Below the pieces are notes generated by a model, which made no database searches, was not told where the DNA came from, and saw only the letters and a program-made list of their open reading frames with translations. Both the position numbers and the translations under genes were made by a program. Of a DNA stretch of 64,000 nucleotides, positions 19,055 to 28,673 are shown one piece after another. Position 1 is the stretch's first letter. Each line of letters starts with the position of its first letter. Source of the DNA: an uncultured bacterium (GTDB lineage Bacteria > Bacillota > Clostridia > Lachnospirales > Lachnospiraceae). The stretch is from the NCBI GenBank assembly GCA_947177425.1, contig CAMWUN010000007.1, positions 23,647 to 87,646 on the forward strand, read 5' to 3'.

Positions 19055-19071
19055 TCTAATCCCTCTTTTTT

Positions 19072-20445
19072 TTAATTCGTTCCCTGCCAGAGCGTGTTTG
19101 AATCTCCACTCCCCCGCAGTCTGAAGAATAATACAAATGCCAGAAACAAATCCGCTCCGGCCCAGGCCAGCACTTCTCCCCAGAAAACGCCCTCATGTCC
19201 AATCACCTGTGTCAGAAACAGGGCGCACATGATGCGCATAACAACCTGCATAAAGCTGGACAGCATGGGTATTACCGAATCCCCCATCCCCTGAATACAG
19301 CACCGGATTATATAAAGCCAGTACAACAGCGGAAATCCCAGCGCCAGCACTCCTAAATAACTGCACCCCACCTGGAGCATCTCCCCGGCGCCATTTTCCG
19401 TTTCCCGGATAAACAACCCTAAAATTCCTCTTCCGGCAAAGACCATGATGGCGGACATCATAAGCGCCGTAACAACGCCAATCAGAAGGGCTGAAACCAG
19501 TCCGCCCCTTATCCTCTTATAACTGCCAAGCCCCTTATTCTGGGCCGTATAAGTCAGGATACCGTGGCCGTAAGAGGATGCTGCCGTTTCCAGAAGCACA
19601 TACAATTTGTTGGCGGCGGCATATCCCGTCAGAAACAGGAAACCGAAGCCATTGACCGTGGCCTGCACTACCAGTCCCCCGGCGGCGGTGATAATATTCT
19701 GTATCCCCATGGGAACTCCTATCTTGATCTGCTCCCACAAAATATCCCTGTCTATCACCCTGTCTTCTTTATTTATCCGGCATATTTCAATTTCTCTTAT
19801 GGAGGTGATACAGTAAGCCGAAGCCAGAACCTGGGCCAGCACAGTGCCCCAGGCGGCTCCCCCAATTCCCATATCCAGCTTCACCACGAAAAGCACATCA
19901 AATGCAATATTGCCGAGAGACGCTATCATCATTGCACGGAGGGGTTTTTGGCTGTTGCCAAGCGCCCGCAGTATGGCGGCGGCTATGTTATATAAAAAAG
20001 TAACCGGAACTCCCCCATACAAAATCCGCAGGTAGATTTCTGTCAGCCCTAAGACTTCCTCCGGCGTCCGCAGTAATTCCAGTCCCCGGCGGACAAGCGT
20101 CTGCCCTGCCACAGTAAAGACAACGGCTCCAAACGCCGCAATACAACCGCCCCCATAAATGGCCTTTTTCAGGGAATCCATCTTCTTTTCCCCGAAAAAA
20201 CGGGCTGCCACAACCGAACAGCCCTGTGTAATGCCCGAAATCACGCCAAACATAATGAAAGTCAGCCATTCCGATGCCCCCAGCGCTGCCAGCGCGTCAG
20301 CCCCTACATATTGTCCCACGATAAGGGCATCCACGAAAGTATATAGCTGCTGGAACAGATTCCCCAGCATCAGCGGCATGGAAAATGCCAGCAGTAAACG
20401 GATGGGATTCCCTATCGTCATGTCTTTTGTTTTGCCTGTCCTCAT
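19072..20445 (-). CDS. MATE family multidrug/antimicrobial efflux transporter
   Basis: 457 residues, about 12 membrane helices in two homologous halves. The MatE motif is clear near the start (MPLMLGNLFQQLYTFVDALI, GADALAALGAS) and recurs in the second half (IGVPMGIQNIITAAGGLVVQ). I chose the ATG at 20445 (MRTGKTKDMTIGNP), nine bases after AGAGG; the frame extends to a TTG at 20514 without better support. It exports cationic compounds using a sodium or proton gradient. Pairing with the downstream peptidase of the LdcA/MccF class is compatible with resistance to a peptide-like or cell-wall toxin, but that is only suggestive. The last codons overlap a copy of the AGAGCGTGTTTGAA repeat. Confidence 0.92.
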   Translation of the reverse strand: MRTGKTKDMTIGNPIRLLLAFSMPLMLGNLFQQLYTFVDALIVGQYVGADALAALGASEWLTFIMFGVISGITQGCSVVAARFFGEKKMDSLKKAIYGGGCIAAFGAVVFTVAGQTLVRRGLELLRTPEEVLGLTEIYLRILYGGVPVTFLYNIAAAILRALGNSQKPLRAMMIASLGNIAFDVLFVVKLDMGIGGAAWGTVLAQVLASAYCITSIREIEICRINKEDRVIDRDILWEQIKIGVPMGIQNIITAAGGLVVQATVNGFGFLFLTGYAAANKLYVLLETAASSYGHGILTYTAQNKGLGSYKRIRGGLVSALLIGVVTALMMSAIMVFAGRGILGLFIRETENGAGEMLQVGCSYLGVLALGFPLLYWLYIIRCCIQGMGDSVIPMLSSFMQVVMRIMCALFLTQVIGHEGVFWGEVLAWAGADLFLAFVLFFRLRGSGDSNTLWQGTN

Positions 20446-20552
20446 GGTAAATAACCTCTTGCCGTATGTTTTCCCTTCTTTCCCAATTCTACCACACAAC
20501 TGCTTAATTTCCAATTCCCTTTCCGGCTCCGGTTATAAACCATCATTTATAC

Positions 20553-21959
20553 TTATTTTTCCATATTCTGGAATTTAAAATATGCCCCTGTTGTTTCCTC
20601 TGTCAAATCTTCTATCCTGATTTTCTCTCTTCCATAAAGATAGGTATCCAGTTCCCCCGATACAGGATCTGTCCATTTTGGGGCAACCGCTTCTATTCCA
20701 GTGATAACTGCTGCCGCCGTTAATAATTGTGCCGCCGTACAATCTGCATCATGTCCCTCCAGACAAATAATTTCAAGCATTTGTTCAAAATCATTGTTTC
20801 CAAACCAGATTGCAACCACTTCAGCAGCCGCATTGGGGTAGGCATGCACCCAGGTATATTCTTTCAATTCTTCAAGACATATCTCCCAGGCGGCCCGCCA
20901 GTCTCCGCTTCGCCTGCATATATCCATAGTATTGGTAATAACACTGTAATATTCAGATTTCTCCGGCAGCATTGTCACTGTCTTCTCCAAAACTTCCTTT
21001 ATATCCTGTTCCACATAAGCAAGGGAAACCAGAAGAGCGCTGAACACCTCCCCTATTATGCCATTATTTGCATGGGATATCTGTCCGTCCAGCCATGCCA
21101 GACGCGCCGCCTCAAAAGGATCTGCGGGAGCCAGCATCCCGCATATTGCTCCACGCATCTGTGCCCCAATCCATTCCCGGTAATAATTGCCCTGCCTCCC
21201 GCTTTCCGGCGGATAAATACCCTGCTTCAGATTCCCCATGGCAATCCCTTCTGCACTCATCGCCATGGGAATCAGGGAAAGCCATTCATGGGCGATATCC
21301 ATGGAGGTAATATTTCTCCCTCTTTTTTTATAGGCTTCCAAAAAAGCAATTTCGTAAGTAATATCATCATTGTAAACGGACGGCGTCTGCAAATAATCTC
21401 TAAACTCCAGAATATGACGCGATATTTCATCATAATGATACCCTTCCAGTTGGGAGCCTGCCGTACCTCCGATCATCTGTCCATACCACCCGGCCCTGGT
21501 CTTTCTGATGTATTCCTTCTCCGAAATTGTCCTGCATGGTATCCATCCTTTCACCTCTCTGCAGTACCCTTCCCAGGTTTCTATCTTGACAAACTTACTG
21601 TACTTGTGCCCTTCATCTTCACGGGCTTCACGCAGACACCGGAATATTTCACTGGTGATTACACGCAGTTCTTTCCAGTCTTCCTTCTTTAGCGCTTCCA
21701 GCCCTGATTCCATCAGGGACTCAGCTTCGTCAACAATGTATCCCATGGATTTCATGCTTGCAACTGCCCCGCCGATTGCGCTTAATCCATCTGCACCGGA
21801 AGATGGCAGTCTCACCCCAAGCCATTGGCGCCGTAACTGCTGATGTCCCTGCTGCGGGCATGGAATCAGGTCTATCCACATTTTGTCCGCCTCTTCCTTC
21901 GCCGGGACGGACAGTCTGCTTCCCTTTAAAGTATTTAAATGAAATTCATATGAATTCAT
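20553..21959 (-). CDS. ADP-ribosylglycohydrolase family protein
   Basis: 468 residues from the ATG at 21959, ten bases after AAGGTG and seven bases after the kinase stop. The catalytic domain begins near 150: GWYGQMIGGTAGSQLEG, then YNDDITYEIAFLEA and, near the end, GHDADCTAAQLLTAAAVITG. These are the DraG/ARH family metal-binding motifs with the expected aspartates. The N-terminal 140 residues are an extra helical domain. Enzymes of this family hydrolyse ADP-ribosyl or related N- and O-glycosidic bonds. As the last gene of a nucleoside uptake/hydrolase/kinase operon, it more likely processes an ADP-ribose-like or ribosylated metabolite than a modified protein; this is inferred from context. 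Confidence 0.85.
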   Translation of the reverse strand: MNSYEFHLNTLKGSRLSVPAKEEADKMWIDLIPCPQQGHQQLRRQWLGVRLPSSGADGLSAIGGAVASMKSMGYIVDEAESLMESGLEALKKEDWKELRVITSEIFRCLREAREDEGHKYSKFVKIETWEGYCREVKGWIPCRTISEKEYIRKTRAGWYGQMIGGTAGSQLEGYHYDEISRHILEFRDYLQTPSVYNDDITYEIAFLEAYKKRGRNITSMDIAHEWLSLIPMAMSAEGIAMGNLKQGIYPPESGRQGNYYREWIGAQMRGAICGMLAPADPFEAARLAWLDGQISHANNGIIGEVFSALLVSLAYVEQDIKEVLEKTVTMLPEKSEYYSVITNTMDICRRSGDWRAAWEICLEELKEYTWVHAYPNAAAEVVAIWFGNNDFEQMLEIICLEGHDADCTAAQLLTAAAVITGIEAVAPKWTDPVSGELDTYLYGREKIRIEDLTEETTGAYFKFQNMEK

Positions 21960-21966
21960 GATTTTA

Positions 21967-22917
21967 TTACACCTTCTTTTCATTAAGCCCAATAAATTTT
22001 TCAATTTCTTCTGCGGAAGGCATTGATTTTTGAGCCCCTTTCCTTGTCACGGATAATCCGCCTGCATAATTGGCATAACGGACTGCATCAAAGAAGCTGT
22101 CTCCCTTTTCAAGTCTTGTACAGAAAGCCCCGGCAAAAGTATCTCCTGCCGCAGTTGTATCGGCAACAGGCATCTCTATGGCCGGAATCATGACTTCGGC
22201 TGTTCCGTCTGTGGCATAAACGCCCTGTCCGCCCAGCTTAATGATTACATTTTTAACACCCTTTCCCATAAAATACCGGGCCGCACTTCTGGCGCTTTCC
22301 ATATCAGATACTTCAATCCCTGACAGCATTTCAGCCTCGATCGCATTGGGCGATATATAATCCAGCATTTTGTATGTACTGTCCGGCAAACCTTCCGGCG
22401 GCACCGGCGCAGGATCCAGAAATGTCATGATATTTCGCTTTTGGGCATAATTTATTGCCTGCACCACACATTCCATGGGAATTTCAAGCTGTAACATAAT
22501 AATCTTAAGATTTGCCAGTTTATCAAGGGATTCAATTATCTCATTTCCCTTTACCTTTTGATTTGCGCCCGGACAGACAATAATGCTGTTCTGGGCCTGA
22601 CTGTCCAAGGCAATTATGGCAATTCCTGTGGGATTTTCTTTGTCTTCACGGATTCCTTCCGTATTTATATTTTGTCCTTCCAGTGTGTTTTTTACAATCT
22701 CTGCATTGGCATCGCTTCCCACTCTGCCAATCATCTGGACGCTTCCCCCGGTTCTTCCTGCGGCATAAGCCTGATTGGCTCCTTTTCCTCCCGGCGTAAT
22801 CAATATGTCATCCGCCAGAACCGTTTCCCCTACCGCCGGCCTTTTTTTCAGTACCACAGAGTAGTCCATGTTCAGACTTCCCACTACTGCAATTCTAATT
22901 TCCCCTGCTTCTGTCAT
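21967..22917 (-). CDS. PfkB family carbohydrate kinase, ribokinase-like
   Basis: 316 residues. Standard ribokinase landmarks appear in order: VVGSLNMDYSVVLKKRP, the di-glycine substrate loop TPGGKGANQAYAAGRTGG, and the anion hole and catalytic base in DTTAAGDTFAGAF near residue 250. It would phosphorylate ribose (or another pentose or nucleoside) with ATP in the cytosol. The chosen ATG at 22917 follows a GGGGGG tract by eight bases and overlaps the end of the hydrolase gene by 23 bases, so the two are translationally linked. Hydrolase plus kinase would convert imported nucleosides to base and ribose 5-phosphate. A second PfkB kinase is fused to the divergent regulator of this operon. Confidence 0.92.
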   Translation of the reverse strand: MTEAGEIRIAVVGSLNMDYSVVLKKRPAVGETVLADDILITPGGKGANQAYAAGRTGGSVQMIGRVGSDANAEIVKNTLEGQNINTEGIREDKENPTGIAIIALDSQAQNSIIVCPGANQKVKGNEIIESLDKLANLKIIMLQLEIPMECVVQAINYAQKRNIMTFLDPAPVPPEGLPDSTYKMLDYISPNAIEAEMLSGIEVSDMESARSAARYFMGKGVKNVIIKLGGQGVYATDGTAEVMIPAIEMPVADTTAAGDTFAGAFCTRLEKGDSFFDAVRYANYAGGLSVTRKGAQKSMPSAEEIEKFIGLNEKKV

Positions 22918-23887
22918 ACCTTGTTCCCCCCTTCTGTCCCAAACCTGCAATTGCTGAAATCATCATATCCCAAAACAGGTCAAAGTCCAGTTTGTCCCCT
23001 ACATATACATTAGGCTCCTGCAGCTCTTTTCCTGAATTCATGCGGAAAAAATCAATGCAGGTCATTCCATAGGTAAACTCACCCTTTGTCTCAATGTCCA
23101 CCCGTAGATGTCTGGTTGTGAAAACCTTATGGTCAATCAGATACGCAACACAACATGCATCATTTACCGGAGCTCCGTTTTTTCCTGCCCGTTTTGAATT
23201 TGCATTATAAAAGCTCATAAAGTCATTGACAAACTCGCTCACCGGAGAATGGATCTCCTGGATTCTTTTCATTATTTCCGGGGTGGCAACTGCCTGATAG
23301 GTTAAATCAAGTCCGCACATTACCTTTGGAATTCCACTTTCAAATACAATACGCGCCGCTTCCGCGTCACTCCAGATATTAAATTCTGCTGCGGGCGTAA
23401 TATTCCCAAACCTTCCGCCTCCCATAATGACAAGCTGCTTTATCTTTTCTTCAATTGCAGGCTCTCTTCTAAGCGCAAGGGCAACATTGGTCAAAGGCCC
23501 GGCGGCAACAATCGAAATGTCTCCATCCGATTCCATCAATGTATCAATCAGAAAATCACATGCATGCTTTTCAACCGGTTTTCTTTTGGGTTCAAACAGC
23601 TTCGCTCCGTCAAGTCCCGACTTGCCATGTACAAAAGGCGCTGTATAAAGGGGTCTCACCAAAGGGCCTCTGCAGCCAGCCGCTACCGGAATGTCTGCTC
23701 CAATTATATCCATCGTAATCAGTGCGTTTCTTGTAGTCATTTCCAAAGGGGCATTTCCGGCAACTGTCGTCACTCCCAGCAAATCTATCCCTGGGCTTCC
23801 CGCCGCAAGTAATATCGCCATCACATCGTCATGTCCGGGATCGCCATCATATATCATTTTTTCCTTTATATCCATTTTTTCCATCAT
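22895..23887 (-). CDS. Inosine-uridine-preferring nucleoside hydrolase family
   Basis: 330 residues, full length. The calcium-binding Asp cluster is YDGDPGHDDVMAILLA (Asp14, Asp16, Asp20-21), slightly unlike the common DTDPGIDD form. GVTTVAGNAPLEMTTRNAL and PLTNVALALRREP follow, then GGGRFGNITPAAEFNIWSDA, the usual nucleoside hydrolase signature. It splits ribonucleosides into base and ribose. The start at 23887 has AGGA five bases before it. It sits between the permease genes and the kinase and overlaps the kinase gene, which makes breakdown of imported nucleosides its clear role. Substrate preference within the family cannot be read from sequence. Confidence 0.93.
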   Translation of the reverse strand: MMEKMDIKEKMIYDGDPGHDDVMAILLAAGSPGIDLLGVTTVAGNAPLEMTTRNALITMDIIGADIPVAAGCRGPLVRPLYTAPFVHGKSGLDGAKLFEPKRKPVEKHACDFLIDTLMESDGDISIVAAGPLTNVALALRREPAIEEKIKQLVIMGGGRFGNITPAAEFNIWSDAEAARIVFESGIPKVMCGLDLTYQAVATPEIMKRIQEIHSPVSEFVNDFMSFYNANSKRAGKNGAPVNDACCVAYLIDHKVFTTRHLRVDIETKGEFTYGMTCIDFFRMNSGKELQEPNVYVGDKLDFDLFWDMMISAIAGLGQKGGTRYDRSRGN

Positions 23888-23930
23888 AACTGTCCTTTCT
23901 TCTGGTTTGTGTCAATTATTTCTGTATCAT

Positions 23931-24866
23931 CTATCCTTTTGCCGGCGCAAGCATTCTTCTACTGTTTTGCAGCATATGGACTGTCAGCATCAATATCGTC
24001 ACAGCATAGGGAATTGCCTGGATGAACTGGCTGGGAACCGACAATCCCGGATAAGTCTCAATTAAAATAGCAATGGCGTTGGCAAACCCAAAAATCAGAC
24101 CGCCGCGCAGAACCCCGTACGGCCTTGCATTCCCAAGACTGATAACCGCCAGCGCTATAAATCCGTTTCCTGCCGTCATATCCCTTACAAACATACTGGT
24201 CGCGCCTGTAGAAAGAAATGCCCCTCCTATTCCGCACAAAATCCCACAGATCACAAAAGCCGAATATTTGATTTTCATTTCATCAATACCTACGCTTCTG
24301 GCTGCCTGCACATTTTCTCCAACAGCAATCAGATGTGCCCCATAAGGCGTCTTATAGAAAATAAGACTGCACAGGACTACGCTGAAAAAGGCCATCCAGA
24401 CAATCAGACTGTGTCCGCTGATTACAGAAAGTACAGGTATATTTTCGATAACCGGAATGTTCACCACCGGTATCATCGCAACTTTCTCAGGCTGGTAAGA
24501 ACCTGACGAACCAAAAAATGTCTGTAATAAAAAGATTGTCATTGCAGATGCAAAGGTATTAATGGCAAAACCAGTCACAATATGATGGGCTTTATATTTG
24601 AATGTAAAAAAAGCCAGCATCAGACAGAGGAATATACTTGCCGCGCACCCTGCCAGTATTCCGAGAATCCAGCTTCCCGACATGGCATTTACTACAATGG
24701 AGAAAAATGCCGACACCAGCATAGCGCCTTCAAGCCCTATATTCATCACACCCACTTTTCCGCAGAACAACCCTCCTATTGCCGCTAAGATCACAGGGGC
24801 AACCAGCTTAAACACAATAGCAAAAACTGATAAGTTTAATATTTGTTGGAAAAAGAAACTAGCCAT
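23931..24866 (-). CDS. ABC nucleoside transporter permease (second subunit)
   Basis: 311 residues, about eight to ten membrane helices, of the BPD_transp_2 family: GGLFCGKVGVMNIGLEGAML near the start, GENVQAARSVGIDEMKIKYS for the cytoplasmic coupling loop, and GFIALAVISLGNARPYG near the end. This is the shorter permease of the BMP-type nucleoside importers (NupQ/YufQ class). The ATG at 24866 follows GGAGG by nine bases and overlaps the upstream permease stop by eight bases. It forms the membrane channel with the other permease and is energised by the double ATPase encoded upstream. Confidence 0.92.
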   Translation of the reverse strand: MASFFFQQILNLSVFAIVFKLVAPVILAAIGGLFCGKVGVMNIGLEGAMLVSAFFSIVVNAMSGSWILGILAGCAASIFLCLMLAFFTFKYKAHHIVTGFAINTFASAMTIFLLQTFFGSSGSYQPEKVAMIPVVNIPVIENIPVLSVISGHSLIVWMAFFSVVLCSLIFYKTPYGAHLIAVGENVQAARSVGIDEMKIKYSAFVICGILCGIGGAFLSTGATSMFVRDMTAGNGFIALAVISLGNARPYGVLRGGLIFGFANAIAILIETYPGLSVPSQFIQAIPYAVTILMLTVHMLQNSRRMLAPAKG

Positions 24867-25917
24867 TCTTTTTAACCTCCTTTGCAAATTTTCTTTTATT
24901 CAGATAAGGAGTCAGCATTCTTGATGAAATCAGCATAATCATAATAACCTGTATGATAAGCACCAGTTCCCGTGACACATCTGTATTCTGCTGCATAATC
25001 TGCCCGCCGACTTTCAAATAAGCAAAAAAGAAACTAATCAGCAGAACCCCGGCAGGATGGTTCGAGGCAAGCAGTGCAATGATAAGCCCGTCCCCGCCCA
25101 TTCCGCTTGCAAAATCATCAAAAAATGACCTGTGTATTCCAAGCACTTCCACAGAGCCTGCCAGCCCGGACAGACCGCCGCTGACCGCAAAGCAGAAAAT
25201 GGTAATAAGCTTAATGTTTAACCCCCCATACTGGGCGAAAACCTTATTCTGTCCTACTGTTTCCATGCGATAACCCAAAACACTGTGTTTCATTAAAAAA
25301 TAAACCAGAACAACCATTGCCAGTGCAATCAGGATTCCTGCATGGGCAGTAATCAGCGAAGATATTTCTTTAAATTCCAGATATTCCGGTATATAGCGCA
25401 TCCTGATAACGCCGCCGCTGTCAGGATCCCTGAAATAGGAATTGGTCATTCCCGATGTCACAAGGGTGGCTATATAATTCAGCATCAGCGTTGTAACTAC
25501 TTCATTGATATTAAAATAAGCCTTCAGCGCTCCCGCCACAGTTGCATAAATAACGCCGCCGCATACTGCTGCCAGGAAAACTACGGCTATATGCAGCCCC
25601 TTTGGCAGGCCGGTCAAATAATTTCCCGCAATCGCTGTCATAAATGCGCCTATATAGAACTGCCCCTGCACCCCCATATTAAAAAGTCCCGTCCTGAATG
25701 CCACAGATGCCGAAAGTCCAACTAATATGAGCGGTGTTACTTTATTGATAATGTTATTCATATAAAAGGTGTTGGACAGGGGCAGAACAAGAAGGCTCTT
25801 TATAGCAGACAAGGGTTCATCCGAAACCAGTAAAATCAAAAGGCAGCCCAGCAATACGGCGATAACAATAGATAATACAGTCGATAATATGTTTGTATTC
25901 TTTAATTTCTGCTTCAT
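24859..25917 (-). CDS. ABC nucleoside transporter permease (first subunit)
   Basis: 352 residues, BPD_transp_2 family, with features of the NupP/YufP-like permease: SVAFRTGLFNMGVQGQFYIG, the coupling segment YRMETVGQNKVFAQYGG, and GMGGDGLIIALLASNHPAG. I chose the ATG at 25917 (MKQKLKNTN), directly after GGAGGAATAGG and one base beyond the ATPase stop; the frame also runs back into the ATPase gene. It pairs with the second permease in the importer. Confidence 0.92.
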   Translation of the reverse strand: MKQKLKNTNILSTVLSIVIAVLLGCLLILLVSDEPLSAIKSLLVLPLSNTFYMNNIINKVTPLILVGLSASVAFRTGLFNMGVQGQFYIGAFMTAIAGNYLTGLPKGLHIAVVFLAAVCGGVIYATVAGALKAYFNINEVVTTLMLNYIATLVTSGMTNSYFRDPDSGGVIRMRYIPEYLEFKEISSLITAHAGILIALAMVVLVYFLMKHSVLGYRMETVGQNKVFAQYGGLNIKLITIFCFAVSGGLSGLAGSVEVLGIHRSFFDDFASGMGGDGLIIALLASNHPAGVLLISFFFAYLKVGGQIMQQNTDVSRELVLIIQVIMIMLISSRMLTPYLNKRKFAKEVKKNG

Positions 25918-25918
25918 C

Positions 25919-27466
25919 CTATTCCTCCGTCCCACTCGGGTTCTGTCGCCCATTCAATATATATTTCCCGATCTCATTTTCCGTAACCGAATCATCGTTA
26001 TCGCGAACCGCCACCAGTTCCCCATTGTAAAGCATTCCGATTTTATCGCTTAATCCCATAATTTCTGTAAGTTCTGCTGAAATCAGCAGAACGGCAGTTC
26101 CTTCGTTTCGCTGCTCAATAATCTTATTATGAATATACTCAATCGATGAGATATCCACTCCCCGCGTAGGCTGGCAGGCTATCAGCAGATTCGGTTTCTT
26201 ACTGATTTCCCGTGCCACAATGACCTTCTGGACATTCCCCCCGGACATGGATCCCACTAAAGCTGTTTCACTGTCCGCCTTTATTTCATACTCAGCAATT
26301 AAATCTCTTGCGTCTTTTCTGACCTCCTTCCAGTTCAGATAAGGCCCCTTATTAAACTTTCCGCTGTTATGGGAACATATGATAAAATTTTCAGCAACAG
26401 ACTGGGTAAGACTTGAGCCCCGTAAATTCCTGTCATCAGGAATATATCCTATGGATTCTTTTCTGAAATCAGATGTACTGATGCCCGTAATATCTTTTCC
26501 GTTATAAAATATCCTGCCCGATGAAGGTTTCAAAAAACCGATAATCGCATCGATCAGTTCTGACTGCCCGTTTCCTTCCACTCCGGCAATTCCGAATATT
26601 TCCCCTGCCTTAATGGCAAAAGACATATCCCTGACCTTCAGCGCACCTCTTCTGTCCATTACATTCAGATGACTGACCTCGAAAATGGTTTTCCCATCTT
26701 TACATTCCACACGTTCCCTCTTGGGTTTTAGCTGACGCCCTATCATCAACCGCGTTATCTCATCCGGATTGGTTTCGCCTGTTTTCAGCGTTTTAATTGT
26801 CTGCCCGTTCCGAAGCACTGTAACAGAATCCGAAATGTCCATTACTTCCTTTATTTTATGGGTAATCAATACTATCGTATAGCCGTCCTTCACCATCAGG
26901 CGCAGCGAGCAGAATAATTCTTCTGTTTCCTGGGGCGTTAATACTGCCGTCGGCTCATCCAGTATAATAATTTTCGCATTGTTGTAGAGCACCTTCAAAA
27001 TTTCAATCCGCTGCTTTGCCCCTACAGACAAACGGTAAACCGGTTCATCAAAGTCTGCTGCCAGACCAAATTGTTTTGAAATTTTTTCCATCTGCTCCTT
27101 TTCCGACTTCCGGTCACAGAAAATCTTTTTTGTTTTTTCATTTCCAAGGGCAATGTTCTGCGCCACTGTATAGGACGGAACCAGCATAAACTCCTGATGT
27201 ACCATCCCCATACCATTTGCTATGGCTTCTTTGGGGCTTTTGAAATTCACTTCTTTTCCCGAAATATAAACCGCCCCTTTTGTTTTTTCCTCCAGACCGA
27301 ACAGCACTTTCATCAACGTTGTTTTTCCAGCCCCGTTTTCACCTACCAGCGCGTGGATTTCTCCCTTTTTGACGCAAAAATTAACTCCGCTGTTAGCTAC
27401 CGTGCCATTTGGATATATTTTATACATATCTTTCATTTCAATAACATTTTGAATATCCGTATCCAT
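25919..27466 (-). CDS. ABC nucleoside importer ATPase (two fused nucleotide-binding domains)
   Basis: 515 residues. The first domain has Walker A GENGAGKTTLMK, signature LSVGAKQRIEI and Walker B IIILDEPTAVLTPQE. The second has the degenerate Walker A GVEGNGQSEL, signature MSGGNVQKVIVAREI and NLLIACQPTRGVD in place of a standard Walker B. This asymmetry, with one active and one non-canonical site, is normal for RbsA/XylG and the NupO/YufO nucleoside importers. GGGAGG precedes the ATG at 27466. It follows the substrate-binding lipoprotein gene after a stable hairpin and leads directly into the permeases. Confidence 0.94.
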   Translation of the reverse strand: MDTDIQNVIEMKDMYKIYPNGTVANSGVNFCVKKGEIHALVGENGAGKTTLMKVLFGLEEKTKGAVYISGKEVNFKSPKEAIANGMGMVHQEFMLVPSYTVAQNIALGNEKTKKIFCDRKSEKEQMEKISKQFGLAADFDEPVYRLSVGAKQRIEILKVLYNNAKIIILDEPTAVLTPQETEELFCSLRLMVKDGYTIVLITHKIKEVMDISDSVTVLRNGQTIKTLKTGETNPDEITRLMIGRQLKPKRERVECKDGKTIFEVSHLNVMDRRGALKVRDMSFAIKAGEIFGIAGVEGNGQSELIDAIIGFLKPSSGRIFYNGKDITGISTSDFRKESIGYIPDDRNLRGSSLTQSVAENFIICSHNSGKFNKGPYLNWKEVRKDARDLIAEYEIKADSETALVGSMSGGNVQKVIVAREISKKPNLLIACQPTRGVDISSIEYIHNKIIEQRNEGTAVLLISAELTEIMGLSDKIGMLYNGELVAVRDNDDSVTENEIGKYILNGRQNPSGTEE

Positions 27467-27485
27467 ATTTCCTCCCTTACGAGTC

Positions 27486-27514
27486 AGGCACCCTCCAGAT
27501 GCCGGAGGGTGCCT
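27486..27514 (-). terminator. Intercistronic hairpin between lipoprotein and ATPase genes
   Basis: An 11-bp perfect stem (AGGCACCCTCC with GGAGGGTGCCT) fills the 54-base gap. There is no T-run in the reading direction, so it looks like an mRNA-stabilising or partial-termination hairpin of the kind that raises expression of the binding protein over the membrane subunits. Confidence 0.6.
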
Positions 27515-27520
27515 GTCCTG

Positions 27521-28555
27521 TTAATACAGTTCAGATTTAACTTCTATCTCACCGTTAACCAAAGCTTCCGTAATCTTTTTCATTTCTTCCTTTATAGAAT
27601 CGGGAACATGTTCTTCATACAATTCATCTGTGGCAAGGCTGATGCAGTTCTCCTTAATTCCCCATAATTGGGAGGTTCCCATTTCAAGTTCGCCTTTTTG
27701 ATACATCTCAATTGCATTATAAATTCCAGTTCCGCTGGTTTTCAGCATAGAGGTCAGCACGCTTCCCGGATACAGGCTGTTTTGATTGACGTCAACGCCG
27801 ATTGTATATTTTCCTGCTTCATTCCCGGCTTCCAGGGTTCCCAGTCCGGCGCTTGCCCCTACATTAAATATGATATCTGCATTTTGGGAATTATACATGG
27901 CCATGGCAAGTTCTTTCGCTTTCGGCGCATTAACCGCATCCCCCACATAGGATTTCAGGACTTCAATCTCACTGTCTACATAATGTGCGCCCTGTTCATA
28001 TCCGTCGTAAAAGTCATTTATCGTGGGCGAATCCATTACCCCGATAAAGCCAATCACCTTCTCGGGATTTGTACCCTCCAGTTCCGTATTGGCAGTCACC
28101 AGCGCTGCAAATGCCCCTGCCAGAAAAGAGCCTTCACACTGGTTATACATTGAATTGAATATATTTGGTCTTACTTCTGTCATGGTAGTGTCCATTACAA
28201 AAAAGTCCTGTTCGGGATATTTGTCTGCCAGTTCCAGAACGATATCGCTTGTTTTTCCTGTCAGCGTAACAATAATGTCATATTCGCCGCTTACAGCCAG
28301 CGCCTCTATGGCCGGCTGGTAATCCGCCTGGTCAGAGCCGCCCTCTATCAGTTTTGCTTTAATGCCAAGCTCCTTTTCCGCCCTGAGAACACCTTCTTTA
28401 TTTCCGTCAAAATAAGCATTATCGCCAAAGCTGCCATTTGCATAAAGAACAACGCTCAATGTTTCTTTTTCACTTGTTTCCTTCTGTGCACACCCTGATA
28501 TTAATGCTACAGCCATAATAACCGCCGCCCCAAATAAAGTTCCACGTCTTTTCAT
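27521..28555 (-). CDS. BMP family (PnrA-like) nucleoside-binding lipoprotein
   Basis: 344 residues. A lipoprotein signal is clear: MKRRG, a hydrophobic core, and the lipobox LISGC with Cys22 as the lipidated residue. The mature part has the BMP/PnrA pattern: VVLYANGSFGDNAYFDGNKE at the start, ALAVSGEYDIIVTLTGKTSD, IGFIGVMDSPTINDFYDGYE, and YTIGVDVNQNSLYPGSVLTS. It would sit on the outer face of the cell membrane and deliver nucleosides to the importer. The ATG at 28555 follows GGGAGGG; the frame extends further but without signal-peptide sense. It is the first gene of the operon. Confidence 0.94.
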   Translation of the reverse strand: MKRRGTLFGAAVIMAVALISGCAQKETSEKETLSVVLYANGSFGDNAYFDGNKEGVLRAEKELGIKAKLIEGGSDQADYQPAIEALAVSGEYDIIVTLTGKTSDIVLELADKYPEQDFFVMDTTMTEVRPNIFNSMYNQCEGSFLAGAFAALVTANTELEGTNPEKVIGFIGVMDSPTINDFYDGYEQGAHYVDSEIEVLKSYVGDAVNAPKAKELAMAMYNSQNADIIFNVGASAGLGTLEAGNEAGKYTIGVDVNQNSLYPGSVLTSMLKTSGTGIYNAIEMYQKGELEMGTSQLWGIKENCISLATDELYEEHVPDSIKEEMKKITEALVNGEIEVKSELY

Positions 28556-28673
28556 CTTTCCGCCCTCCCGGTTTGTTGTTTGTAAAAAATCTTCCAGTTG
28601 CAAAATAATTTTTTTTGATAAGCCACACGCTTCTTGTGATTAATATGTATCCTCCTCTCCCTTTTTATTAACG

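Noticed and set aside
20727..21692. 321-codon plus-strand frame over the ADP-ribosylglycohydrolase gene
   Set aside because: Long but antisense to a gene with strong catalytic motifs; the His/Cys/Pro-rich translation is typical of a shadow frame.
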